Source of the DNA: Adineta vaga
Taxonomy: Eukaryota; Rotifera
DNA length: 64,000 nt
Assembly (NCBI GenBank): GCA_021613535.1
Contig: CP075493.1
Location: 5,022,001 to 5,086,000 of the forward strand
Direction: 5' to 3'
Both the position numbers and the translations under genes were made by a program. Below are positions 11,802 through 21,381 of this stretch, piece after piece. Positions within the stretch are counted from its first letter, which is position 1; each line of letters begins with the position of its first letter. Under the pieces are notes generated by a model that was not told the origin of the DNA, searched no databases, and worked only from the letters and a program-made list of their open reading frames with translations.

Positions 11802-12142
11802 ACTATATGCATACTTATTTTTCGATATTTACTACTGTTCATAAAGATTTCGTCATTTTTCTTTTTTTTTGCGAGGCAATACTACTATAATTACTCACTG
11901 AAATGATTTTCTAATTATAATGCACGTTTTCAACCGAAGCCGACAGGGCTCGATCGCAATATGTTCTCTGTTGTTAAGGTAGAGATGTAATATCACGAAA
12001 ATCTTTTGTCATATAACTATATTCATCGAAAGAATCGTATTTAATAAATATCTTGTTTTCTTCTTTTTATTCTGTTCGTTAACATCGACATAACGAAAAA
12101 AAAACAACGAATTTTTGTATCACAAACGTTGTCGTTTATCAT
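11802..12142. other. Intergenic spacer between converging genes
   Basis: About 340 bases where a plus-strand gene and the minus-strand eL28 gene converge. It is AT-rich with T runs and no supported gene. Confidence 0.5.
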
Positions 12143-12871
12143 TTATGATGATGCTGCTGCTGCTGCTGCGGTAGTGGTAGTGGTACTTGCAGCATTTTTG
12201 CCTGAACGTTTACTAGCAGAAGCACCAGTTGATGAAGATGTTGTGGTTAAAGCTAATCGTTGACCACGAAGTAAAGCAGATGCTCGACGAAGAGCAGCCT
12301 AAAAGAAAATTTTCATCTTTATTAACAAAAGACACTTATTTCAAATGAACAAACCATTTTAAGATCTTTACGATAACGTTGTTGACGGATTGTTCGTCGA
12401 ATACTAGTTAATGTACGACGTGAATCCTTGGTAAGTTTGACCTTACGAAAACGTTTGAGTGGTTTTTTTGAATCTAAATCAAAATATCAACAGTAGAAAA
12501 CGAAGTAAGAAATATGAATAAAATATACATACTTTTAGCACTACCAGTTGTGAAAACAACACCTTTACCATCTTTAACAGCCTCAACACCAACAACTTTG
12601 GGATGAATAAGACCGTTAAAACGATAGTTATTACGATTTTTCAAATTGTTTGGTTCCTTAAATGTCAAAGATACTGATAAAAAAACGAAGACTTATATCT
12701 TAGAATTCTATGTACTGTTGTAAGTGTGCCTAATTTTCGTTTTTGTAAAAATGATGAGTTATTACGAATAACCATCCATTGAACTTGGGAAGAAGCTTGA
12801 TCAAATCCTAAAATTTTCTCTTGATTAAAAATGATACATTTGAAAAGAACAAGCTTACGTCCACGAACCAT
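12143..12871 (-). CDS. RPL28: Large ribosomal subunit protein eL28
   Basis: Structural protein of the 60S subunit. Five exons: 12871-12859, 12807-12730, 12673-12533, 12473-12355 and 12298-12143, giving 168 residues. Recognised by [14 protein letters not shown] near the N-terminus, then [30 protein letters not shown], and [15 protein letters not shown]. The C-terminus has an added Thr/Ala/Ser-rich tail (about 35 residues). The exon 2 to 3 junction has no in-frame GT-AG solution. A GC donor at 12729-12728 restores both frame and the length expected from other eL28 proteins; the nearest GT (12713-12712) leads to an immediate stop. The 13-base first exon carries the ATG. Confidence 0.9.
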
Positions 12872-13335
12872 ATTTTAGGCGACGAATTACAAGAAAAAAA
12901 CAATCTAAATTAAAACAAAAATGAAATGATCTCTTCAAAAGTTATTTCCGTCATTTTTTCGTTCGATCAAAGAAAATAAATAAAAAATAATAATCTTCTC
13001 TTTTACCTATTCAGGATTGGGTAATAATTTTAACCATTCTGATAAATGTATTCATGTGTGTGTGTATTTCATTTTGTCCTTGATGCACTAGTGTGTCAAG
13101 CTATTATCTTTTTCAAGAACGTCGCTAAAATCAAACTATTGAATTGTTCGATCTTTAGTCAAATTTACAAATTCTAGAGAAGAATTATAATTTTGCAACA
13201 ATGAATTATATCTAATAAAAGTCACATTGTCTAAAAGTATCTCATCCAATAATGTTCTATTAACACTTGATAATTTTCATTCAAACAAGTTCTCAAAAAA
13301 AAACACGAGATTTTTATATTCTAAATCAAACAGAT
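12872..13335. promoter_or_regulatory. Divergent promoter region of eL28 and the VKORC1-like gene
   Basis: 464 bases between two divergent start codons; AT-rich with a pyrimidine-rich stretch next to the ribosomal-protein start. No coding sequence seen. Confidence 0.45.
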
Positions 13336-13900
13336 ATGATTACCGAACAGATTGTATTAGGTTTAGTCGGTTTAACTCTATCTCTCTATGCATATCATGT
13401 TAAACAACAACGTCAACGAAATCCAAAATATAGAGCATTATGTGATATAGGAGTAAATGCAAGTTGTAGTAGAGTTTTAACAAGCGAGTAAGTCATTATT
13501 TCAAAGCGTTTAGATATATATAAATTTGATGACATATATTACGTAGATATGGTACAGGATTTGGTCTTGCTAGTTCATTATTTGGTAAAAATAGTATTAT
13601 GAATACTTCCAATGTATATTATGGTATAATATTTTATATCTTGCATATTAGTTTTGGTAAGAAATCAACATATGGTCTCTTAAGTATTGTTTGTTGTCTT
13701 TTTATTTCGTAGGTTTGATAGCAACATCATTTTTCAATAAAGTAGCATTATTTACATCGATAGTATCTTGTCTTGGTTCATTCTATTTAGCTTATATTCT
13801 TGCATTTGTTCTTAAAGATTTTTGTCTTGTTTGTGTTGTAACTTATGTTATTAATGCTGGTCTTTTTTGGTCAAATTTGCACACAGTTTATTCAAAATAA
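13336..13900 (+). CDS. VKORC1L1: Vitamin K epoxide reductase, VKORC1-like
   Basis: ER membrane quinone reductase that recycles vitamin K or supports oxidative folding. Three exons: 13336-13487, 13547-13656 and 13713-13900, giving 149 residues. The ER-lumenal Cys pair appears as CDIGVNASC followed by SRVLTSEYGTGFGL. The active-site CXXC is DFCLVC in the last membrane helix, followed by [10 protein letters not shown]. Four hydrophobic helices are visible. It is slightly shorter than the vertebrate proteins at the N-terminus. The ATG chosen is the one immediately before the first helix; an upstream in-frame CTG-type codon was rejected. It is followed by an AATAAA. Confidence 0.92.
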
Positions 13901-13916
13901 TGTTTCTATTTTCGAC

Positions 13917-13922
13917 AATAAA
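13917..13922 (+). terminator. Polyadenylation signal of the VKORC1-like gene
   Basis: AATAAA starting 16 bases after the stop codon, implying a very short 3' UTR. Confidence 0.6.
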
Positions 13923-15495
13923 ACAGATCATAATTAGATCGTCATTCTTCGTACACTGGATTCAATCAAAAAGATACAATGAATAATCGAGAGATACTTC
14001 TAAAGTACTCAACTTTCATATTAAGAACTGAAATTAGTAATCAAAGCATCTACTTGTGTTTGAGAGTATCAGTGAATATTAAAAATATGCAGCGAAAGAT
14101 CAACAAGAACATTTCTATTCCTGTGAAGAATAATAAAACAAAGTGCAAACATATAAATTTTCTATCAGTCACATGTTTCTTTCCTTTAGAAGTCATTTTG
14201 ACTAACTAAACGAAGGTTACGTATTCAAGTGCAAAATATCTCAATGATGGTTTATATTTAACTCTCAAATCGTTATATAGTCATCGATTGAAAGTACATC
14301 TATAGATCTGCGTTACTCTTCATGGAATTTAACTTTTGTGTGTCAATATGATCATTCTGTAAGTGTTGTAGTCAGGTTATCCATAACTATTGTTCAAAGA
14401 AAAGGAATAGTTCCTATTCAATATTTGACGATATAATTTAAGAGTATGTTACCGACAATATATTTGATCACGTAGCAATTTCACTTCCGACAAGAACAGA
14501 AAATGTACGAGTCTGTTCTAAAAAATAAATTCAAACTAAGCACGTGTGATAACTGGACGAGCGAGCGATAGAGAGAGGGACAAAATGACCTAGATTTACT
14601 TCTGCCATACTATGAGAATAATCAAAGAATGACTATGAATATGAATCACCTTATCATAAGTACATGGAAGTTTCTAATATATATTTAACTAAATACTTAA
14701 TTGATATCTGGTATGGCGCAGAGAATAATTACTAAAATAGATATATAATTTATAAACAACAGAAAGATTCTTTATCTCTTATAGTAATGATTGTTTATTG
14801 ATACTAATTGTGTATCTATTTTCATTAATATATTACTCATTTGTTTTCTATTAATACGTTCGATCACAAACATATTTTTAATCGAAAAATTTAGATGCGA
14901 TTATATTTATTAAGATAAATATTTCATATTTAATCTAATTTATGTGACCTACATTAAAAGTCAAGTACAACAATATCATTCAAAGTTATCTTACTTATTT
15001 TCAATAAAGGTTTAGATATAACCTCAAAAACAACATAACATTATGCAATATATAAGATTTTATATAAGGGTTAAAAAAACATCTTAGCCGTAGAGAAATT
15101 TGCATGTGAAGACGACAAATAGAAAGAGAGAGAAAATAAGTAAATGAAGAACAGAGAAACAGACTGCACTCTCTTTCTTCCAACATTCAGGCATAAATAG
15201 AGACCTTGATTTGCAATATTACACTGGTAAATTTTCTGTATACATTTTACTAGTTCTCGAATAAACTTTGCACTAAACCAAATTGCGATCTGATTTTTTA
15301 ATAAACAAATTCTATTGTATAAGTTAGAAGGTCTTTATTATTGATCATACATCATAAATAAATATGCGATGAGAAACAACAGATGTTGAAAGGTTACCTG
15401 ATATTCAAGTCACTTGAATTTCGAATAAAAAAATAGATATTTCTGTTGTTAATTTATTAAACTCCTTTTATTTAATTTAGAATTCACATATTCGA
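13923..15495. other. Gene-poor AT-rich intergenic region
   Basis: About 1.57 kb with no supported gene on either strand. Open frames are short, have no homology I recognise and lack plausible splice partners. No tRNA box pair or terminal inverted repeat could be read. It presumably includes the promoter of the nuclear receptor. Confidence 0.5.
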
Positions 15496-16840
15496 ATGTC
15501 TGCATCTCCAGAAGACGATAAAAAATCGCCGAAGAAAACAAATAGTATCTGTCAAGTATGTGGTGATAATGCATCAATCATTAATTACGGTGTACTAACG
15601 TGTCCATCATGTCGAACATTCTTTCGTAGAAATGGTTTTAATATAAAAGTTAGTAATAAAAAAAAACAAATTATAACTTATTTTCTTTGTTTGTTTTAAG
15701 GAATTTTCAGTCTGTCGATATGATGGTCATTGTGAAATAACGCAAGCAACAAGAAAATCGTGTACTGTATGTCGTCTAACTAAATGTCTTACTGTTGGCA
15801 TGAGTCCCGAATTGATTCGTAAAGAAGAATTAACTAGGAGCAAACGTAAATCTGATAATCAAGAAGTAAATGAATATAGAACAATTACGGTACGTACAAG
15901 TTGAATTTAGATAATGTAAAATCAGTGTAATTGTTTCACAAATTCTTGAAAACTCGTTGTCAATGACTTATATCACATACAAACTTTTGTCACTTTGAAT
16001 TCTAAAAGCATTTCATACTTATTTTCTTTAATTTAGACAATTTCACAAACATCTGTATTGAATACTTCACGAGATGGTTTTTCATTGACGACTACAGAAT
16101 TAGTGACGATTTCCAATATAAATCATGCATTCGATGTGTTTAGTCCAATTACTGATATTCGACGTATGATTGAAACAATCAATACATCAGCATCCAATTC
16201 TCGATTTGATTTAAAACTAACTTATGAAATGCTATCAGCATTCTCGAATTGTTTGTTATTATTTATTAGTTCGACACCTGATTTTAAAGTCTTAACAACA
16301 TCTGAACAATGGTCTCTTTTACAACGAAATATGTTTGGTCTTCTCTCTTATGGTGGAATGTATTTAATGCGTGAATCAGGTATATTTGATAAGCCGGAAA
16401 ATGAAATGGCTGTTCTTCCTCTTTACGGTATTGATATTATTCAACAAGCACGAATTATTAGTACACAATTCGATTGTGATTCAACGTTGATTAAATTAAT
16501 GTTAATTGTGCTTGCATTTTCTTCAAATTGTTTTACGAAAACTAATCGTACAAGTTCAGATAAAGATAGTTTATTGTATGGTACATTTCGTTTATTTGGA
16601 AGTCAAAATGTTTACGTTGAACTTCTTTGGAAATATTTAAGTTATCAATGTGATGATTATCAAGCAGTTCAACGTTTTTCAAAACTTATTAAGCAATTTC
16701 TTGACACATTTAAACTATCCTGTGATATTTATCAAAGTAATGAAACCTATCAAAAATTTGTTGATAATATTCTTGAACAAGCAGAGAAATCTGCTGTGAT
16801 TAATGAAAAGACAATCATACCATTATGGGGAAAAAATTAA
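15496..16840 (+). CDS. Nuclear hormone receptor with atypical DNA-binding domain
   Basis: Predicted ligand-regulated or orphan transcription factor. Three exons: 15496-15648, 15701-15889 and 16037-16840, giving 381 residues. The DNA-binding domain lies at about 18-95 and has two C4 fingers with canonical spacing. The first is CQVC with a 13-residue gap to CPSC; the second is CRYDGHC followed by CTVC. The P-box region reads CPSCRTFFRR where typical receptors have CEGCKGFFRR. A hinge is followed by a helical ligand-binding domain (QWSLLQRNMFGLL is the conserved Trp-containing signature region). No clear AF-2 core is seen at the C-terminus. Bdelloids carry large families of divergent receptors of this sort (general knowledge), so no orthologue name is given. 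Confidence 0.88.
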
Positions 16841-17261
16841 TTATTCAATGTATAATAGTAATCTATTTTCATATTTCTCCTTCTTAATGTGTCAGATACG
16901 CAACAATTGTGTTAAATGAAACGAATTTAAAAAAATTTGTCAAATAAAATGAAACATTACAATTCTATTCAAATCTTTTTATATGTATTAGAAATTAGAA
17001 GAAATAAAATTTAAAATATTATTATAAGAGATTTTATTGAATGTCAGATGCATGTGGAATAATCAGAAAAAAATTGATATTCTTTCAAAATATAATAGTA
17101 TTTATATGGCATTAGTGATCTTATTTGATTTTGAAATGTACTACTTCAGAAAACTACATTGACTATAGTTCATTCATTCATAGTCCAATTTCATTTAGTA
17201 TTTGTTGGTATTTTAGTTTAATTAATTAGAAAACAGAAAAAAAATGTTTAATGTCGTAAAA
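16841..17261. other. Intergenic spacer after the nuclear receptor
   Basis: About 420 AT-rich bases. An AATAAA at 16943-16948 probably ends the receptor transcript. No gene seen. Confidence 0.5.
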
Positions 17262-18200
17262 TATTTTTCATTCGTAGTTGATGTGTCTTCTTGGCATTTA
17301 TTTCTGATTGATCAAATATATTCGAAAATTTTGTGAACGACGTATACATAACTAACGCTTGTATAGGTATCGGTTGTTTACATGCTTCTTCCTATATCAT
17401 TATCGTAACAAGCTCGAGAGATAAACAAAATCATTACGTGTCAATCGAAACTTACAAAATCTTTTGGATACATTACAGCAACTGCTGATGCTACAATATA
17501 TCAATAGAATAACATGTAGAATAAACGCAACTATTAATTTCAGTTTGACAGTCATATTTCTTACCAGCTGTAGTTGGAGTCGTTGAAGCGATTGTTGAAG
17601 GTATGGTTGTTGTAGACGAACGAGTTGGATTTCATATATTGAATACCCAATAGGTAGGATCATTAACTGCAGCAGACTCAGGACCTACAATATCAATCGA
17701 ATTTCGATCTATGAGATGCATAGATGACTACATACCACAGAACTCCGTTCCACTTACCACACCTATAATTACAAAGAACATTGCATCGATCGAATGTATC
17801 ATCTCCTACAAACATACCACTATCCATTGTGACATAATAGAAATGTCCAGGAATCCATGGTGCAGTTGGAAAACGAATGACAGTTGTGAAACCAGTGTAA
17901 GTTACTTCTGGTTCCCAACCACAATCATATTTCTGAACAATTTACGACGCCAAGAATATTGTTCAGGCAGTAGAAGATCAACAGTATTACTGGATGGAGT
18001 CTTGTTTACAGGATGTTTACATAGAAAAACAATACTCAGCGAAGAGAAAGATTGTCGTATCAACTGACCAACTTATCGTACTACCACGAAAATGAGAAAC
18101 TTGGACAATACAAATTCATAATCCTCATCTATCGTAAATTGGAATACAACGATTTTGTTAAGAACAAAATGTGAGATTGCAATGTTCTTTTATAGTCATC
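17262..18200 (-). pseudogene. Decayed, internally deleted copy of the secreted Thr-rich protein gene
   Basis: Closely similar at the DNA level to the gene at 2714-5270, in the same orientation, about 13-14 kb away. Matched blocks: 3' exon and flank (17262-17392), the short exon before it, the Thr-rich exon, and the exon matching 3444-3640 (17746-17940). At 17940/17941 the match jumps to sequence equivalent to about 4975, so roughly 1.3 kb of the middle is missing. The promoter-proximal SHFRG motif (near 18075-18090) and the TATA box are kept. Damage: the deletion, a TGG to TGA change near 17634 (a Trp codon in the intact copy), small indels around 17770, and loss of the signal-peptide frame. 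One intron between the Thr-rich exons also appears lost. Its 3' exon lacks the 35-base segment found in the other copy, so its tail frame is longer. Confidence 0.88.
18187..18194 (-). promoter_or_regulatory. TATA box retained upstream of the decayed copy
   Basis: TATAAAAG on the minus strand at the place matching the TATA box of the intact copy. Transcription of the decayed copy is therefore possible but not shown. Confidence 0.4.
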
Positions 18201-19787
18201 TTTTCAGCTGGAAAGAATAGTTTAAATAAACACTCGTAACTGCATTGCTAAAGACAAATATTATTTCTATTAATTTCGAAGAATTTTGTTCTTAAAATAC
18301 GACTAACCGTTTGTCAATAGTTTGACAGATTGAAATATCTTTGGAATCATTTTCCACGTACAAAGGAAAAAGGAATCTTTGTAATATCGGAATTGAAAGA
18401 CATTTTATTCGAATGCTATACAGTTGATCGCGGAACATCAATTAGTTCACATTCGAATTTGTTGGATTGGTAATAGATAATTTGTTTTAAAATAAGGCGA
18501 CAAATGTTCTTTTTATCTCTAAAAAGAAAGTTGCTATTATTGCTACAAACATTTTTTATTATTTTTAGAACTAAAGTGCAAATGCAAACTAAAGTTGTTC
18601 TTGAAAAACCTTTCTTTTTTTTAAAGAAAAAGCACATTCAATTAGAATCTTAAAAAGTACGTTGACGTTGGAAAATGAGTTACATTAGTTGAGACATGTA
18701 ACGTATTCCGGTAAACTGAAAATAGATAGATTTGTTTTTGTTTATCGAAGTTATATTTTGATAGTATGAGTTTGTTCTATATAAATCCCATATCAACGTA
18801 TTATGTATCAGAATGGGAATGTAAATATTCAGAGGTATTGATGTATGAGATGATCTGCATAGAAAGATGAAGTCTTTTTTCTTCGAAGAAAAGAATAAAT
18901 GAGCTTTGCATGTCAAGCATTAAGGAATACATCATTTTCTTCAAATAAAACTCTGTAAGATGAAGAGCTCGTTGTTCTTCAGAACAAAAAAGATATATCA
19001 AACTATAAAGAACGATATTACCAGTAATTGATCTAAGCACAGCTGCATAGAATCTCTCATTTTTTTACTCTCTATTACATATTTTATAATTGATTTCATC
19101 AATGTAGTTTATAGTTTATTCTCAACTATTCTTAATTTACTTCTCCGGATATATTTTTGTATTAAAAAGATTGGACTCATATTTCCAACTCCATTTCCTC
19201 AACAATTTCCAATCGAGAAAAACTATATAGGATAAAGAATCAAACAGATGTTCAGATTCTCTTTTTATTTCTTACGTATATATATATATTGTTATACATT
19301 ATCATTCAAGTTAATCATCTATTTATGTACATAGAACGTTCAAGTATACAATAACAATGAGAACCATCAATCAGATCTATATTTCTACTCTTCTTTTTTC
19401 TATCTTCGCACGAGAATTGACATCATTTGACATTTTGCTTCATATGGAAAGTTTTAGTTGAATCAATATCGAAAGCATACGATCGAATTATTATTAATAG
19501 GGAAATACTTGATCGTTAGACATTCGATTGATGTTCTTTCTTTTCTATTCTCTTTTCATATCCGATTCTAAAGTGACTTGTAGAAGTACACTCATATACG
19601 CGTAATTTTATTATCTTTTGAGTACTACCTGCTTTAGCTGACAATGATCATTGACAGAATCGATCGACATTATTACTCTAACAATCTGTAATTGAATAGT
19701 TCCATCCGTTCGTCATTTATCATATTGTTCAATAAAAGAAAGACATTGATCATTTTCTTTTCTTGTTCGTCATTTATTTAGAGGAAT
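18201..19787. other. Gene-poor AT-rich intergenic region
   Basis: About 1.6 kb without supported coding sequence. Several short minus-strand frames exist but are rich in Lys/Phe runs expected from A/T tracts. A short TA repeat lies near 19278-19289. Confidence 0.5.
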
Positions 19788-19904
19788 ATGTACTGGTTAC
19801 TATTCTTATTATTCATCACTAGTTCCTCATATTCATCAGATATACAATTGGAAGAAGAAGATCTTTGTAAGTATAATGAATTAACTTCTTCTTCTTCTCT
19901 TTAA
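19788..19904 (+). CDS. Possible signal-peptide exon or tiny secreted peptide
   Basis: An ATG opens a 38-codon frame starting MYWLLFLLFITSSSYS, a textbook signal peptide with a likely cleavage after the Ser run, followed by an acidic stretch (LEEEDL). A strong donor (GTAAGT) follows at 19867, so this may instead be a 79-base first exon ending in phase 1. No acceptor downstream gives an in-frame partner in the next few hundred bases. It cannot join the second exon of the Ig gene downstream, which needs phase 0. It could be an orphan exon, a peptide precursor, or chance. Not recognised. Confidence 0.3.
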   Translation: MYWLLFLLFITSSSYSSDIQLEEEDLCKYNELTSSSSL

Positions 19905-19921
19905 ATTGAACATGACGAGTT

Positions 19922-20140
19922 TTAAGAATGTCGATGTAAATGTTTTTTACATAGAGCTAGTTGTGATTGATGAGGTGATGCTATTGAATAATTAAGACGA
20001 AGTAGACGATGTCGTAAACATAAATGAGAACAAATAGGTGCAGAAATTGAAGGTGTACTATGGTGTTGAGATATCATATTTGGCTCCCAGCGAATCGTAT
20101 CATTCGTATCGAGAAGATAATTAAACAATTCTTTCGACAT
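19922..20140 (-). CDS. Small open frame of uncertain status
   Basis: A 72-codon frame with ATG, rich in His, Cys and Arg near its C-terminus (SHLCLRHRLLRLNYS, then LCKKHLHRHS). It resembles no family I know and has no signal peptide. It lies just beyond the possible secretory exon on the other strand. In an AT-rich genome a frame of this length can arise by chance. Confidence 0.22.
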   Translation of the reverse strand: MSKELFNYLLDTNDTIRWEPNMISQHHSTPSISAPICSHLCLRHRLLRLNYSIASPHQSQLALCKKHLHRHS

Positions 20141-21381
20141 AGTTTTTTCTTTTAAAATCTTATCCCGCTTTTCTACGAATCGAAAAATTGACTGTATTTA
20201 TGAATAGATTCATCAAAAATGTTTTATATTAGAAGAAAGGTTTGTCGTTGTCATCTCATCGATAGGCCATGGTGAATAATAACGAGAAATGTTTTATCTC
20301 AATCTAATCGGAACATAGTTTAGATTTTCTAACAATCTTAAATATGCAAATCACTTTTTCTCTTCTTGTAAACAATCGCTTGTTTGAACTACGGACATTC
20401 TTATATGATTTGAATTTTAATTAGAAAAAAAACATGAAGCTCAATGTAATGAATCTGTTTATTTCTTTTCCAAAAAAAATCTATATGTTACAGGTCATGT
20501 ACAATAGTTATTAAATCAATCCGATACATGTAGTTTCTTTCAAATCTTACGTAAGACAAAGTTGCCGATAGAAGAGAGTTAAAAGATTAATTCAATACTG
20601 AAAGTTTCTTTTCCGACTAACTACTTCGACTAATCCTAGTATACAATGAAATTGCCTTGAGGAAAATTTCTTTAACATATTGAAGTTTATTTTAAATAAA
20701 ACCCATAGATTGCTTTATTTGAATACAAATCATGTCTGATGTTGTGGCAGCTGTTCTTTTTTCATTATCATTTCGTTACATCAGATTCGAACAGCTTGAA
20801 CGAGTTCGTGTGGAAAATAGTTCATACGATGTTTATTTCCGTTTTAACTAACGCCGGTCAACTTCACTACCTATTGGTGATTAGAGAACGATCATTACTA
20901 GTCAGCCGAAGATAATCTATACACTTGCCCTTGATCATCGTCATCATCCCCATCATTTGGATTTCCAAATGAATGATCAAACAAAAAAGTTCATTCATGC
21001 TTCTCATGTTCAAAACTACCACACCCGATATGTCATCATCATTCAATTAGCTGACCAATGTATAAGATCGTAATCATCGTGTTAAACTTCTTTTCTTTTC
21101 TTTTTTTTAGAAGGGGATCAGTAATCACGAAATAGAACATAATTAGCAATAAGCATGAGGTTCTTTTTCTCGTTTATGAATGTTCAATGTTTTGGAAGAG
21201 AAGAGGGCAAAAGGAAAGTGAACAGGAGAAGAAAAAGAAAAGGGACATAGAAAGCGAGAAAGGGATAGAGAGAGAGAGAAAGAAAAAAGACAAACATAGG
21301 GGAGAGTGAATGAGAGAAAAGAAAGAAAATGATTGTCCATTTTTACTTGACACCTTGTCCAAGAGAGAACAGAAGAAAATC
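20141..21381. other. Gene-poor region with purine-rich tract
   Basis: About 1.2 kb with no supported gene. From about 21190 to 21330 the plus strand is almost pure purine (repeated GA and GAA units), directly upstream of the Ig gene start. This produces long but meaningless Ser/Phe/Leu frames on the minus strand. Confidence 0.5.

Noticed and set aside
18416-19040. Three minus-strand frames that might suggest a gene downstream of the decayed copy
   Set aside because: Lys and Phe runs from homopolymer tracts; no splice or homology support.
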